Assembly (NCBI GenBank): GCA_944392715.1
Contig: CALXXQ010000034.1
Span: forward strand, 1-35,054
DNA length: 35,054 nucleotides
Origin: an uncultured Brachyspira sp.
GTDB lineage: Bacteria > Spirochaetota > Brachyspiria > Brachyspirales > Brachyspiraceae
Direction of reading: 5' to 3'
The notes beneath the pieces were generated by a model. The model saw nothing but the letters and a program-made list of their open reading frames with translations. It was not told the DNA's origin and made no database searches. Position 1 is the first letter of the stretch. Each line of letters opens with the position of its first letter. The position numbers and the translations under genes are program-made. Of this stretch, positions 1 to 7,567 are shown piece after piece.

Positions 1-2
1 AA

Positions 3-1700
3 CTGCAATGCAGAATGACTGAATTTGAAAAGCCTTCTTCTAATGCATTATCTTATGGAAAAATTGTACCTATATATCCATTAACAGAAGGATTGTCTCA
101 AAAAAAATTAAGAACTTTAATTGTAAATGAACTTTCTAATTTTGAAAAGAATATGAAATATGATATTCCAAGTATTATTAAAAAAAAATATAGACTTAAA
201 AGTTTTGTACCATCTATAATGGAGATGCATTTTCCTACTTCTTTTGAGGCACTTGACGAGGCTAAAGAGAGTTTAATATTTGAAGAGTTTTTAACTTTTC
301 AATATATACATTTAAGTGAGAGAAGACCTAATATACTTATAAAAGAAGAGAGATATAATTCTTCAAATTTATTAGATAAAGTAAAATCAAGTTTATCTTT
401 TGAGCTTACTTCTGACCAATTAAGTACTATAGAGGAAATAAAAAATGATTTATTTTCAAATAAGCAGATGTTTAGGCTTCTTCAAGGAGATGTTGGAGCT
501 GGAAAGACTATAGTAGCATTTTTAACTGCATTAATTCCTACAGAATCTGGTTTTCAAACTGCATTTTTAGCTCCTACTGAAATACTGGCTTTGCAGCATT
601 ATAATACATTTAAAAACATTATTAAAGCATCATGTTTAGAGGATATTATAAAAATAGATATACTAACTTCATCAATTAATCAAAGTGAAAGAGGATATAT
701 ATTAAAAAGGCTTAGAGAAGGAAAAAGCAGTATATTAGTAGGTACGCATTCAATACTTTATGATGAAGTAGTATTTAAAAATCTTTCTTATGCTATAGTA
801 GATGAACAGCAGAGATTTGGAGCAGCACAAAGAAATAAACTTCTTTCTAAGGGAAATAATGTTGATTATCTTCTTATGACAGCAACTCCTATACCTCAAT
901 CATTAGCATTAACATTATTTGGAGAATTAGATTTATCTATTATAAAAAGTATGCCAAGCAGCAGGAAAGGAGTACTTACAAAATATAAAGAACTTTATGA
1001 GAGAGATCATTGTTATAAATTTTTAAAAAGCAGAATAGCAAAAGGCGAGCAAGGGTATGTGGTTTTTCCTCTTATAGAAAATAATGATTCCAGTTTCATT
1101 ACTTTATCAAGTGAGTTTCAAAGGGCAAAAGAAACTTATTTTTCAGATATTCAAATAGAAATAATACATGGTAAAATGAAAGATGAAGAGAAAGAATATA
1201 TAATGAATAAATTTTCTAATGGAGAGATAAAGGTATTATTTTCTACAACAGTTATAGAGGTTGGTATTGATAATCCAAATGCTACTACAATACTTATAGA
1301 AGGAGCAGAACGTTTTGGTTTATCACAGCTTCATCAGTTAAGGGGTAGGGTAGGCAGAGGAGATAAATTGGGATACTGCTATTTAATACTTCACAGCGAG
1401 CTTAATGATATCATAAAAGAAAGAATTAATATAATATGCGAAACTACTGACGGATTTAAAATATCAGAAAAAGATTTGGAATTAAGAGGGGCAGGGGAGT
1501 TTTTAGGAGATAGGCAAAGCGGAATCCCAGATTTTAAACTTGGCAATATCATAAAAGACAAAGAAATAATGCGTAGGGCAAAAGATGAAATGCGTTCTTT
1601 ATTAAGAGATGAAAATTCTAGAGAAGCTTTTTACAAAGAAAATGAATCATTTATATTAAAAGCTAATTATCTAAAATCAAGAATAGTTAAAGACGAATAA
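3..1700 (+). CDS. recG: ATP-dependent DNA helicase RecG (5' part outside window)
   Basis: This is a superfamily 2 helicase that remodels stalled replication forks and Holliday junctions. The reading frame is open to the left edge, and the visible 561 residues after the first Met are shorter than the usual roughly 680-690, so the N-terminal part of the wedge domain is missing and Met at 15 is not the true start. Visible motifs, numbered from that Met: the linker PIYPLTEGLSQ at about 19-29, Walker A GDVGAGKT (158-165), a DEQQ box (263-266), motif III TATPIPQSLALT, and the C-terminal helicase motifs QLRGRVGRG and LELRGAGEFLGDRQSG. Most RecG proteins I recall have DEQH, so the glutamine is a small departure. 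No clear terminator follows. The next gene, an Abi_2 gene, has its own promoter and is probably unrelated in function. Confidence 0.95.
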   Translation: MQCRMTEFEKPSSNALSYGKIVPIYPLTEGLSQKKLRTLIVNELSNFEKNMKYDIPSIIKKKYRLKSFVPSIMEMHFPTSFEALDEAKESLIFEEFLTFQYIHLSERRPNILIKEERYNSSNLLDKVKSSLSFELTSDQLSTIEEIKNDLFSNKQMFRLLQGDVGAGKTIVAFLTALIPTESGFQTAFLAPTEILALQHYNTFKNIIKASCLEDIIKIDILTSSINQSERGYILKRLREGKSSILVGTHSILYDEVVFKNLSYAIVDEQQRFGAAQRNKLLSKGNNVDYLLMTATPIPQSLALTLFGELDLSIIKSMPSSRKGVLTKYKELYERDHCYKFLKSRIAKGEQGYVVFPLIENNDSSFITLSSEFQRAKETYFSDIQIEIIHGKMKDEEKEYIMNKFSNGEIKVLFSTTVIEVGIDNPNATTILIEGAERFGLSQLHQLRGRVGRGDKLGYCYLILHSELNDIIKERINIICETTDGFKISEKDLELRGAGEFLGDRQSGIPDFKLGNIIKDKEIMRRAKDEMRSLLRDENSREAFYKENESFILKANYLKSRIVKDE

Positions 1701-1785
1701 TTTTATATTAAAAAATTTTATTTACATATAACATCTTTTAATACTTTTGGTTAATTTAAGTTCTGGTATATTTTTATTTTTAATA

Positions 1786-1813
1786 TTGACAAAAAATTAT
1801 GTATATATATAAT
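1786..1813 (+). promoter_or_regulatory. Strong sigma70-type promoter of the Abi-associated RNA/gene
   Basis: TTGACA lies at 1786-1791 and TATAAT at 1808-1813, with 16 bases between them. Both hexamers match the consensus exactly. Transcription is expected to begin near 1820, a few bases before the GC-rich hairpin, so the hairpin would be at the very 5' end of the transcript. Confidence 0.75.
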
Positions 1814-1819
1814 TACAGT

Positions 1820-1871
1820 AACAGGACCCCCAGCATGCCATTTATGGCGTGGACCATGGGGGACATTTTTT
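1820..1871 (+). ncRNA. Putative small structured RNA / attenuator upstream of the Abi_2 gene
   Basis: A GC-rich island in very AT-rich surroundings. An inner stem of 7 pairs (1834-1840 with 1845-1851, including one T-G pair) carries a TTTA loop (1841-1844). An outer stem pairs CCCCC (1827-1831) with GGGGG (1858-1862), separated from the inner stem by AG on the left and six bases on the right. The fold is followed by ACA and six T (1866-1871), like an intrinsic terminator. With the promoter at 1786-1813 this predicts a transcript of about 50 nt, and the Abi gene would be reached only by read-through. It could be a discrete RNA antitoxin or guide, a transcription attenuator, or both. The fold was found by eye; no covariation test was done. 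Confidence 0.6.
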
Positions 1872-1887
1872 ATTTTGGTTAATTTTT

Positions 1888-2781
1888 ATGGATATAAAAC
1901 GTCCTTATAAATATGAAGAACAACTTCAAAAATTAAAAGATAGGGGCTGCATTATTAATGACGATAAAAAATGTATATCTATACTTGAATCAATAAATTA
2001 TTATCGTTTTAGTGCCTATTTTCTTCCTTTTAAAAAAGATGATGATACATATGAAAAAGATACCTCATTTGAAAAAGTTTTTAATATTTATGAGTTTGAT
2101 AGAAAATTACATACTTTATTATTTAATGCTTTAGAAGAAATAGAAATTTTTATTCGTGCTAAAATAGCATATTATCATGCTCATAAATATGGAGCATTAG
2201 CATATTTGGATAAAAAAAATTTTTATAATGAAAATTCTAATCAAAAATATATAAATAAAAAGATAAACTATCATGAAAAATTTACAAGTAATTTTAAAAA
2301 AGAGGTAAAAAACAATAAAAAAGTATTATTCGTTAAACATCATATATCTAAATATGATAGTAATTTTCCAATATGGGTGGCAACAGAAATATTTACTTTT
2401 GGTATGTTATCAACTTTTTTTGCTAATTTAAAATTAGAGGATCAGAAAATATTAGCAAAAGATATGTATGATATTACTGCTAAGAAATTAGAAAGTTGGC
2501 TTCGTTGTTGTACAGATTTAAGAAATATTTGTGCTCATTATGGAAGACTTTATTATAGAATTTTTTCATCTATTCCAAAAGAAATGAATAATTTAGATAA
2601 TAATTCGCAAAGAAAGTTATGGGGAAATATTTTAGCAGTTAAAGAATTATATCCTTTTAAAGATAAATGGAATAATGAAATATTACCCAATTTTATTAAT
2701 CTTGTTAATGAATATAAAACTTATATAGATTTTGTTCATATTGGTTTTCCAAAAGAGTGGAATGAATATTTAAAAAAATAA
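1888..2781 (+). CDS. Abi_2 (AbiD/AbiF-like) abortive-infection HEPN-family protein
   Basis: Recognised as an Abi_2 family protein by the N-terminal segment with YYRFSAYFLPF, the central FDRKLHTLLFNALEEIE/FIRAKIA region and the motif RNICAH (R212-H217). The last is the R-x4-H signature of HEPN ribonuclease-like domains. Such proteins are known from phage-exclusion systems and are thought to act on RNA and stop growth after infection. The chosen start is ATG at 1888, giving MDIKRPYKYEEQ and 297 residues. An in-frame GTG at 1849 lies inside the GC-rich hairpin and would add an implausible FLFWLIF segment. There is no Shine-Dalgarno sequence before 1888; the leader is T-rich. Arginine is often CGT here, whereas neighbours favour AGA, a weak hint of transfer. 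It sits alone between recG and pgm. Confidence 0.88.
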   Translation: MDIKRPYKYEEQLQKLKDRGCIINDDKKCISILESINYYRFSAYFLPFKKDDDTYEKDTSFEKVFNIYEFDRKLHTLLFNALEEIEIFIRAKIAYYHAHKYGALAYLDKKNFYNENSNQKYINKKINYHEKFTSNFKKEVKNNKKVLFVKHHISKYDSNFPIWVATEIFTFGMLSTFFANLKLEDQKILAKDMYDITAKKLESWLRCCTDLRNICAHYGRLYYRIFSSIPKEMNNLDNNSQRKLWGNILAVKELYPFKDKWNNEILPNFINLVNEYKTYIDFVHIGFPKEWNEYLKK

Positions 2782-2813
2782 TTATATTATTGAATAATTC
2801 TTTTATTTACATA

Positions 2814-3125
2814 CCCCACCCTTTATTTTTTACAGCCTATTTTTAATTATAATCTCATTCATTTTTATTGTATTATAAGAATTTTTTGCTCCCACCCATG
2901 TTTTTATTAACTTTAAAACTTTATTCAACGCACGGTTAGCTGAATAATATATACAAGTAAAGTTAGAATTCATAACAAAATCATATATTTAATTTTGTTC
3001 TGCGTGCGTGAGATTTCATTATAAATTTAAAAAAATCTAGGGCGGGCATTATAATATTATTTGAAGATTTAAAAGAAAATTTATATTAAATATTATTATA
3101 AAATTAATAAGTAAGTAGGGCGGGG
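2814..3125. repeat. Non-coding stretch with three nested complementary GC-rich motifs
   Basis: I see no gene between the Abi gene and the terminator before pgm. The otherwise A/T-only stretch contains six GC-rich islands that pair in nested order: CCCCACCCT (2814-2822) with AGGGCGGGG (3117-3125), CCCACCC (2891-2897) with GGGCGGG (3040-3046), and ACGCACG (2928-2934) with CGTGCGT (3003-3009, perfect). Both C-rich/G-rich pairs have one A opposite C. The arrangement could be a long folded RNA, a dispersed intergenic repeat, or a degenerate non-autonomous mobile element. No target-site duplication was identified. Confidence 0.5.
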
Positions 3126-3146
3126 AGTTAGAATAAAGTTTAAAAT

Positions 3147-3177
3147 ATAAAAGCCCCATTAAATAATGAGGCTTTTT
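3147..3177. terminator. Bidirectional intrinsic terminator between Abi gene and pgm
   Basis: Stem AAGCC (3151-3155) pairs with GGCTT (3170-3174), extended after one mismatch by CATT (3157-3160) with AATG (3165-3168), loop AAAT. A T-run follows on the plus strand (3173-3177), and an A-rich run precedes it, serving as a T-run for the minus strand. It would end pgm transcription and anything arriving from the left. Confidence 0.75.
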
Positions 3178-3198
3178 ACATTTTATAAAATAAATATA

Positions 3199-4890
3199 TT
3201 ATTCTTTAATAAACTTTTTGAAATTAGCTACTTTTTCTTTAGCAACATCAAGTCTCTTATCTTTACTTTCTTTTACGCATACTTCAAAGTAGAATTTAAT
3301 TTTTGGCTCAGTACCAGAAGGTCTTATAGTTATTTTTGTCTTATCTTCCAATATATATTGAAGTACATTAGATTTTGGTAAAGATATATCACCTACTTTT
3401 CTTCCTGTATTATCATATACTTCTTTTTTCTCATAATCGCTTATAGTTTCTACTTTTATTCCTGCAATTTCTTTAGGTAAATTGTTTCTGTAATAAGTCA
3501 TTAAATCAGATATAGCTTTAGCTCCGTCAGCACCTTTTTTTGTTATAGATACAGTTTCCTCATAGAAATAACCATATTTTTCATAAATGCTTTCTAAATA
3601 GTCAGCTAATGTCATATTATTATCTTTACAATATGCAAGCACTTCAGCAAGCATTAAGCAGGAACTAACTCCGTCTTTATCGCGTACATTTGAGTTAATA
3701 CAGTATCCAAAACTCTCTTCAAATCCGAATAAGTATGTTCCTTCTTTATCTCTTTCTATAACATCAGCAATCCATTTGAATCCAGTAAGAACATCATAAA
3801 TTTTAACATCATTAGAATTAGCAATAACCCTTGCAAGTTCAGTAGTTACTATAGTTTTTACTATAAATGGATTTTTTATATTTTTTTTATTTGTTATTAA
3901 ATAGTATGCTATTATGGAACCTATTTGATTTCCAGTGAGATACATATAAGAGCCGTCTTTAGTAAGTAAAGCACAACCCATTCTATCACAATCAGGGTCA
4001 GTACCCATAACAAGCTCAGCTCCTATTTCCTTAGCCTTATCAACAGCTATTTTCAATGCCTCAGGATTTTCTGGGTTAGGCGATTCAACAGTAGGGAAAT
4101 TTCCATTAGGAGGCTGTGCACCTTCTAATGTAGTCAAATTAGTAAATCCAGCTTTTCTCAATGCCATAGGTACCATTTTATATCCAGAACCATGAATAGG
4201 AGTATAAACAATTTTTATATCATGATGTTTTTTTATGATATCTGGATTAACTAGATAACCCATTAAATCATTCATGTATTTATCTTCAATATCTTTTCCT
4301 ATAATAGTAACTTTTGAAGAATCTCCCATTTTTACTTCTTCTGGCTTCACTTTTAATACTTCGTCTATTATGTTTTTATCATGAGGCGGTATAACCTGAG
4401 CACCATCAGTCCAATAAACTTTATATCCATTATATTCTTTAGGATTATGGCTAGCTGTAACAACTATTCCAGCAATACATCCTAAACTTCTAACAGCATA
4501 AGAAAGAAGAGAAATAGGATGAATATCATCATATAAATAAACACTTATTCCATTTGAAGATAGTATTTCAGCAGCAGCTTTAGAAAATACATCAGAATTA
4601 TTTCTTGAATCATATCCTATAGCCACTTTATAATTACTTCCTCCTTGCTTTAATATATAATTAGCAAGCCCCTGAGTAGCAACACCAACAGTATATTTAT
4701 TCATTCTATTAGTACCTACTCCCATTATTCCTCTAAGTCCGCCTGTACCAAATTCTAAGTCTCTGTAAAATGCATCTATTAACTCTTTTTCATTACCTGC
4801 ATCTAATAATGCCCTAATTTCTTTTTTAGTTTCTTCATCATAAGATCCATTAAGCCATGAATCAATTCTTGCTTTTACTTCTTGTTCCAT
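3199..4890 (-). CDS. pgcA: Phosphoglucomutase/phosphomannomutase
   Basis: Alpha-D-phosphohexomutase that interconverts hexose 1- and 6-phosphates through a phosphoserine enzyme in the cytoplasm. All four family landmarks are present in order: the phosphoserine loop TASHNPKEYNG with Ser147, the metal-binding DPDCDR (298-303), the sugar-specificity loop FGFEESFGY (388-396), and the phosphate-binding RPSGTEPK (523-530). The length of 563 residues fits the PgcA/PGM2-like bacterial group. ATG at 4890 is preceded by an AGAGG-type ribosome-binding site. It is transcribed alone, toward a terminator at 3147-3177. Glucose 1-phosphate made here could feed the glycogen branch to which the GH57 branching enzyme in this window also belongs. 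The gene symbol is assigned by similarity of type and is less certain than the enzyme class. Confidence 0.93.
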   Translation of the reverse strand: MEQEVKARIDSWLNGSYDEETKKEIRALLDAGNEKELIDAFYRDLEFGTGGLRGIMGVGTNRMNKYTVGVATQGLANYILKQGGSNYKVAIGYDSRNNSDVFSKAAAEILSSNGISVYLYDDIHPISLLSYAVRSLGCIAGIVVTASHNPKEYNGYKVYWTDGAQVIPPHDKNIIDEVLKVKPEEVKMGDSSKVTIIGKDIEDKYMNDLMGYLVNPDIIKKHHDIKIVYTPIHGSGYKMVPMALRKAGFTNLTTLEGAQPPNGNFPTVESPNPENPEALKIAVDKAKEIGAELVMGTDPDCDRMGCALLTKDGSYMYLTGNQIGSIIAYYLITNKKNIKNPFIVKTIVTTELARVIANSNDVKIYDVLTGFKWIADVIERDKEGTYLFGFEESFGYCINSNVRDKDGVSSCLMLAEVLAYCKDNNMTLADYLESIYEKYGYFYEETVSITKKGADGAKAISDLMTYYRNNLPKEIAGIKVETISDYEKKEVYDNTGRKVGDISLPKSNVLQYILEDKTKITIRPSGTEPKIKFYFEVCVKESKDKRLDVAKEKVANFKKFIKE

Positions 4891-4958
4891 TAAATACCTC
4901 TAATATATTTATTTTAAATAAATTTTAATAAAAAAATTAATAATTTCTTATTATTGCT

Positions 4959-5017
4959 AGTGATAAACTCACTTAAAAATAGCTGACAACTAAAGTCCCA
5001 GCTGATCTTTTATCACT
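4959..5017. repeat. Structured palindromic element upstream of pgm
   Basis: An outer inverted repeat AGTGATAAA (4959-4967) / TTTATCACT (5009-5017) encloses an inner one, AGCTG (4981-4985) / CAGCT (4999-5003). AGTGA (4959-4963) can alternatively pair with the nearer TCACT (4969-4973), so two exclusive folds are possible. On the minus strand it sits about 70 bases before the pgm start and about 120 bases after the preceding gene. It lacks a T-run, so it is not a simple terminator. It could be a dispersed palindromic repeat or a 5' leader structure. The rest of the 249-base gap holds nothing I recognise. Confidence 0.5.
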
Positions 5018-5139
5018 TTAAAAAGTTAATAAATTAATACATAATTTTTGTTACTAATATTAGCAATTATAAAAAATAATAATTTTTCTATATAAATTAT
5101 AGTATACAAAAAGTATATAATCAAGTATAAATATGTTAA

Positions 5140-5799
5140 TTATTTAGGCATAGAAATACCATAATTTATTTTAGACCAAGCAGCACCTAAAAAATTATCC
5201 CAGCTTTTGTCATTAGGGTTTGAGGATACATTAGGAAGATACAAATTATCAGGTTTTACATTTCCTGTGAAAGGAGATGCATTTATTACATATGGAGATG
5301 TACCTTTGTATTCTATGTTTTTCAAAGCAGTACATCCGCTGAAACTTGAAGTATCTATTTTTTCTAATGAAGAAGGAATACTAATACTGGTTAATGATGT
5401 GCAGTCTTTAAAAAAGTTTGCACTTATAATTTCTGTTGACGGCAGTATAAAAGATATTAATGCAGAAGTTCCTTCAAATGTGTAAGCATTTCCATTATCT
5501 AAAGATGCATTTGATAAATCTATTATTATATCTTTTTCATTTTTTATAACTTTTTTTATTTTATCGAAAATATCTGATGAGCTGCTTATGTATCCATTCA
5601 CTACTATTATATTTTTTCCGATTTCTTTTTTATTGTTTTCTAAAGCGGCCTTTATTTCATCTTCGGTAGAATTTGCTCCTATTGCTGATGTATTATTATT
5701 TTCTGTATTTAAATTTCCGCAGGTACAATAGGGAGAAATAAGTTTATAATTACAAGAAGATATTATTAAAGAAATGAATAGTATTATAAGTATTTTCAA
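5140..5799 (-). CDS. BspA-type leucine-rich-repeat lipoprotein (TTG start)
   Basis: Exported lipoprotein with a few BspA/TpLRR-type repeats, for example CTSLTSISIPSSLEKID followed by FSGCTALKNIEYKG. Such repeats usually mediate adhesion or surface contacts. I place the start at TTG (5797-5799): it gives a compact lipoprotein signal MKILIILFISLIISSC with Cys16 as the lipidated residue, and GGAG (5806-5809) lies 6 bases upstream. The longer ATG at 5847 would put 16 charged residues before the signal and overlap the upstream gene. The mature protein is about 204 residues. Its C-terminal segment (NLYLPN, then SW, NFLG, MPK) is shared with the next gene upstream, so the two are paralogues. It is last in the 10492-to-5140 surface-protein operon. 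Confidence 0.78.
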   Translation of the reverse strand: MKILIILFISLIISSCNYKLISPYCTCGNLNTENNNTSAIGANSTEDEIKAALENNKKEIGKNIIVVNGYISSSSDIFDKIKKVIKNEKDIIIDLSNASLDNGNAYTFEGTSALISFILPSTEIISANFFKDCTSLTSISIPSSLEKIDTSSFSGCTALKNIEYKGTSPYVINASPFTGNVKPDNLYLPNVSSNPNDKSWDNFLGAAWSKINYGISMPK

Positions 5800-5824
5800 T
5801 TTTTTCTCCAAATTATTTTTTATA

Positions 5825-6817
5825 TTAATTTGGCATATTTTGCCCATAAAATATTTTATCTTTATTCCAATTGTAACCTAAAAAAGTTTCCCAGCTAGTA
5901 TCAGATGAAGCATTAGGAAGATATAAATTTTCAGGTTTGGAATCTTCTTCATATCCTTCAAATACATTTCCATTTTTTACTGTTATATCATTTGCATTAT
6001 TTCCAAGATACTCAATATTTTTTAATGATTTGCAATCACCAAAAGAAAATCTATATATAATTTGTAAACTTTTAGGAAGACTTATTTTCGTTAATGACCT
6101 ACAATTTACAAATGCTGAAGGAAGTATTTGTATTAAAGCAGATGGTAAATTAATTTGATAAAGCGAATAACAATATGCAAATGCTTCAACAGCTATTGTT
6201 TTAATTTCTTCATTCAATTTTACCACAGATAAACTTAGGCAATTATAAAAAGTTTTTCCATTTATAATAGTTATTTTAGTTTTTGATAAATCTATTGTTT
6301 CTAATTTTATACAAAATTGAAACACTGAGTTTCCTATTTCTTTTATGGAAGAAGGAAAGTTAATACTGCTAAGCATTTTGCAATTTTGAAATGCCTCGTT
6401 TCCTATTGATTGTACAGTATTAGGAAGCTTTATTTCAATTAAATTTATATTATCGCTGAATGCATTATCTGGTATTGAGTCAATTGAAGTTCTGCTTAAA
6501 TCAATATATATTCCATCTTTTATATATGAATCTTTTTTTGTAATATTATTGATTATTGAAAGAGTATTATTTTTATTTATATTATCTGCTGTATCTTCTA
6601 AAAATAATATATAATAACCGTATTTATCAAAGTAACTTTTCATTTTTGATTCTATTTCAGATTCTGATGCATCTGCTTTTAGAATATAATCTGTATTAAC
6701 ATTTTCAGGTATTACGGATTTATTATTTGAAAAGTCATAAATAGGGTCTGTTGCCTTATAGTTACTGCATGATATTAACATCAATATTAAAAATAAATAA
6801 TTTATTATTTTGAACAT
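5825..6817 (-). CDS. BspA-type leucine-rich-repeat lipoprotein
   Basis: The signal peptide ends in LMLISC, with Cys17 as the predicted lipidation site. From about residue 105 on it consists of consecutive BspA/LRR_5-like repeats of about 23 residues with the pattern AFxxCxxLxxIxLPxxLxxI, for example AFQNCKMLSSINFP and AFVNCRSLTKISLP. It ends in a cap (ENLYLPN, TSWETFLG, MPN) that the neighbouring paralogue also has. Proteins of this type are displayed on the cell surface and bind host or matrix proteins in other bacteria; here that role is only inferred. GAGGG lies about 12 bases before the ATG at 6817. The gap of 79 bases to the beta-barrel gene upstream is the largest in the cluster, so an internal promoter is possible. 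Confidence 0.85.
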   Translation of the reverse strand: MFKIINYLFLILMLISCSNYKATDPIYDFSNNKSVIPENVNTDYILKADASESEIESKMKSYFDKYGYYILFLEDTADNINKNNTLSIINNITKKDSYIKDGIYIDLSRTSIDSIPDNAFSDNINLIEIKLPNTVQSIGNEAFQNCKMLSSINFPSSIKEIGNSVFQFCIKLETIDLSKTKITIINGKTFYNCLSLSVVKLNEEIKTIAVEAFAYCYSLYQINLPSALIQILPSAFVNCRSLTKISLPKSLQIIYRFSFGDCKSLKNIEYLGNNANDITVKNGNVFEGYEEDSKPENLYLPNASSDTSWETFLGYNWNKDKIFYGQNMPN

Positions 6818-6896
6818 AATAAAATTTTTTCCCTCATAATAATTTACATATCCTAAACTTTAAATAAAAAAAAAGCAATATATAAATTTGTATAAA

Positions 6897-7541
6897 TTAT
6901 AATTTAGGTACTTTGAATCTTAATCCTGCAATAACTTCATGATATCCTTGTACTTTTGTGTCTAATAAATATCTGTATCCTAAATCAATAGACATATAAG
7001 GAAGTATATTAAAGGCCATTCCTCCGCTGAACCCGAAAACCAATGTACTTTCTGCACTTCTAAGTTTTATATCATTTACAGTGTTTTGAGTACATAGGCA
7101 GTCTTTTATTTTTCCTCCTATAGATATTCCTAAATAAATGGTGAAAGGCGGGTATTTATCAATTAAAGTTTGTTTATAACTTTCATCTGTTAATTTTTCT
7201 TTTATAAAGAAAAAGTTAATATCAAAATATACAGATCCTAATAAAGTATGCAATTGAAAATCATCCGACATACTTACTAATTTTCTTCCTAAATATTCAA
7301 ATTCTATTCTAACAGGAGATGATTTATTTATAGTAGGTATACTGTATCCTAAAGAGAAACCTCCTCCCAAATAATTGAAATATGCCTTTTCTCCATTTCC
7401 TTTATCATAATAATTATTTCCATCATGAGAGAATACAAATTTAGGTGTGATATATAAGCCCTCAGGTATCATAGAAAATAATTCTTGAGTTCCATAAAAT
7501 AAAAATACAAGCATAAATACTATTATATAATGTCTTTTCAT
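6897..7541 (-). CDS. Outer-membrane beta-barrel protein
   Basis: 214 residues with an N-terminal signal (MKRHYIIVFMLVFLFYG, then a likely cleavage after the hydrophobic stretch) followed by alternating polar and aromatic strands typical of small OmpA-type or OMP_b-brl barrels. Recognisable strands include VRIEFEYLGRKL, FGFSGGMAFNILPYMSIDLG and a closing strand HEVIAGLRFKVPK. It shares GGGxxxGY near the N-terminus and the ISIDLGYRYxLDTKVQxxHxxxA tail with the next gene upstream, so the two arose by duplication. The function is unknown; a structural or surface-exposed role in the outer membrane is inferred. It lies 26 bases downstream of its paralogue on the same strand. Confidence 0.75.
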   Translation of the reverse strand: MKRHYIIVFMLVFLFYGTQELFSMIPEGLYITPKFVFSHDGNNYYDKGNGEKAYFNYLGGGFSLGYSIPTINKSSPVRIEFEYLGRKLVSMSDDFQLHTLLGSVYFDINFFFIKEKLTDESYKQTLIDKYPPFTIYLGISIGGKIKDCLCTQNTVNDIKLRSAESTLVFGFSGGMAFNILPYMSIDLGYRYLLDTKVQGYHEVIAGLRFKVPKL

Positions 7542-7567
7542 TTATTTTCTCCTATGAACTAACTAAC

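Noticed and set aside
1849-1887. GTG start that would extend the Abi_2 protein by 13 residues
   Set aside because: It lies inside the GC-rich hairpin, has no ribosome-binding site, and adds a hydrophobic segment unlike the family's N-terminus.
2782-3140. Insertion sequence next to the Abi gene
   Set aside because: No transposase frame and no target-site duplication could be found; only the nested motifs remain.
5207-5485. Plus-strand open frame within the LRR lipoprotein gene
   Set aside because: It is a shadow of the minus-strand gene without a start signal. Similar shadows at 3166, 5937, 7922, 10011, 11041, 12093, 19000, 20323, 20650, 20851, 26217, 26825, 27863, 28979, 30470, 31683 and 33799 were dropped for the same reason.
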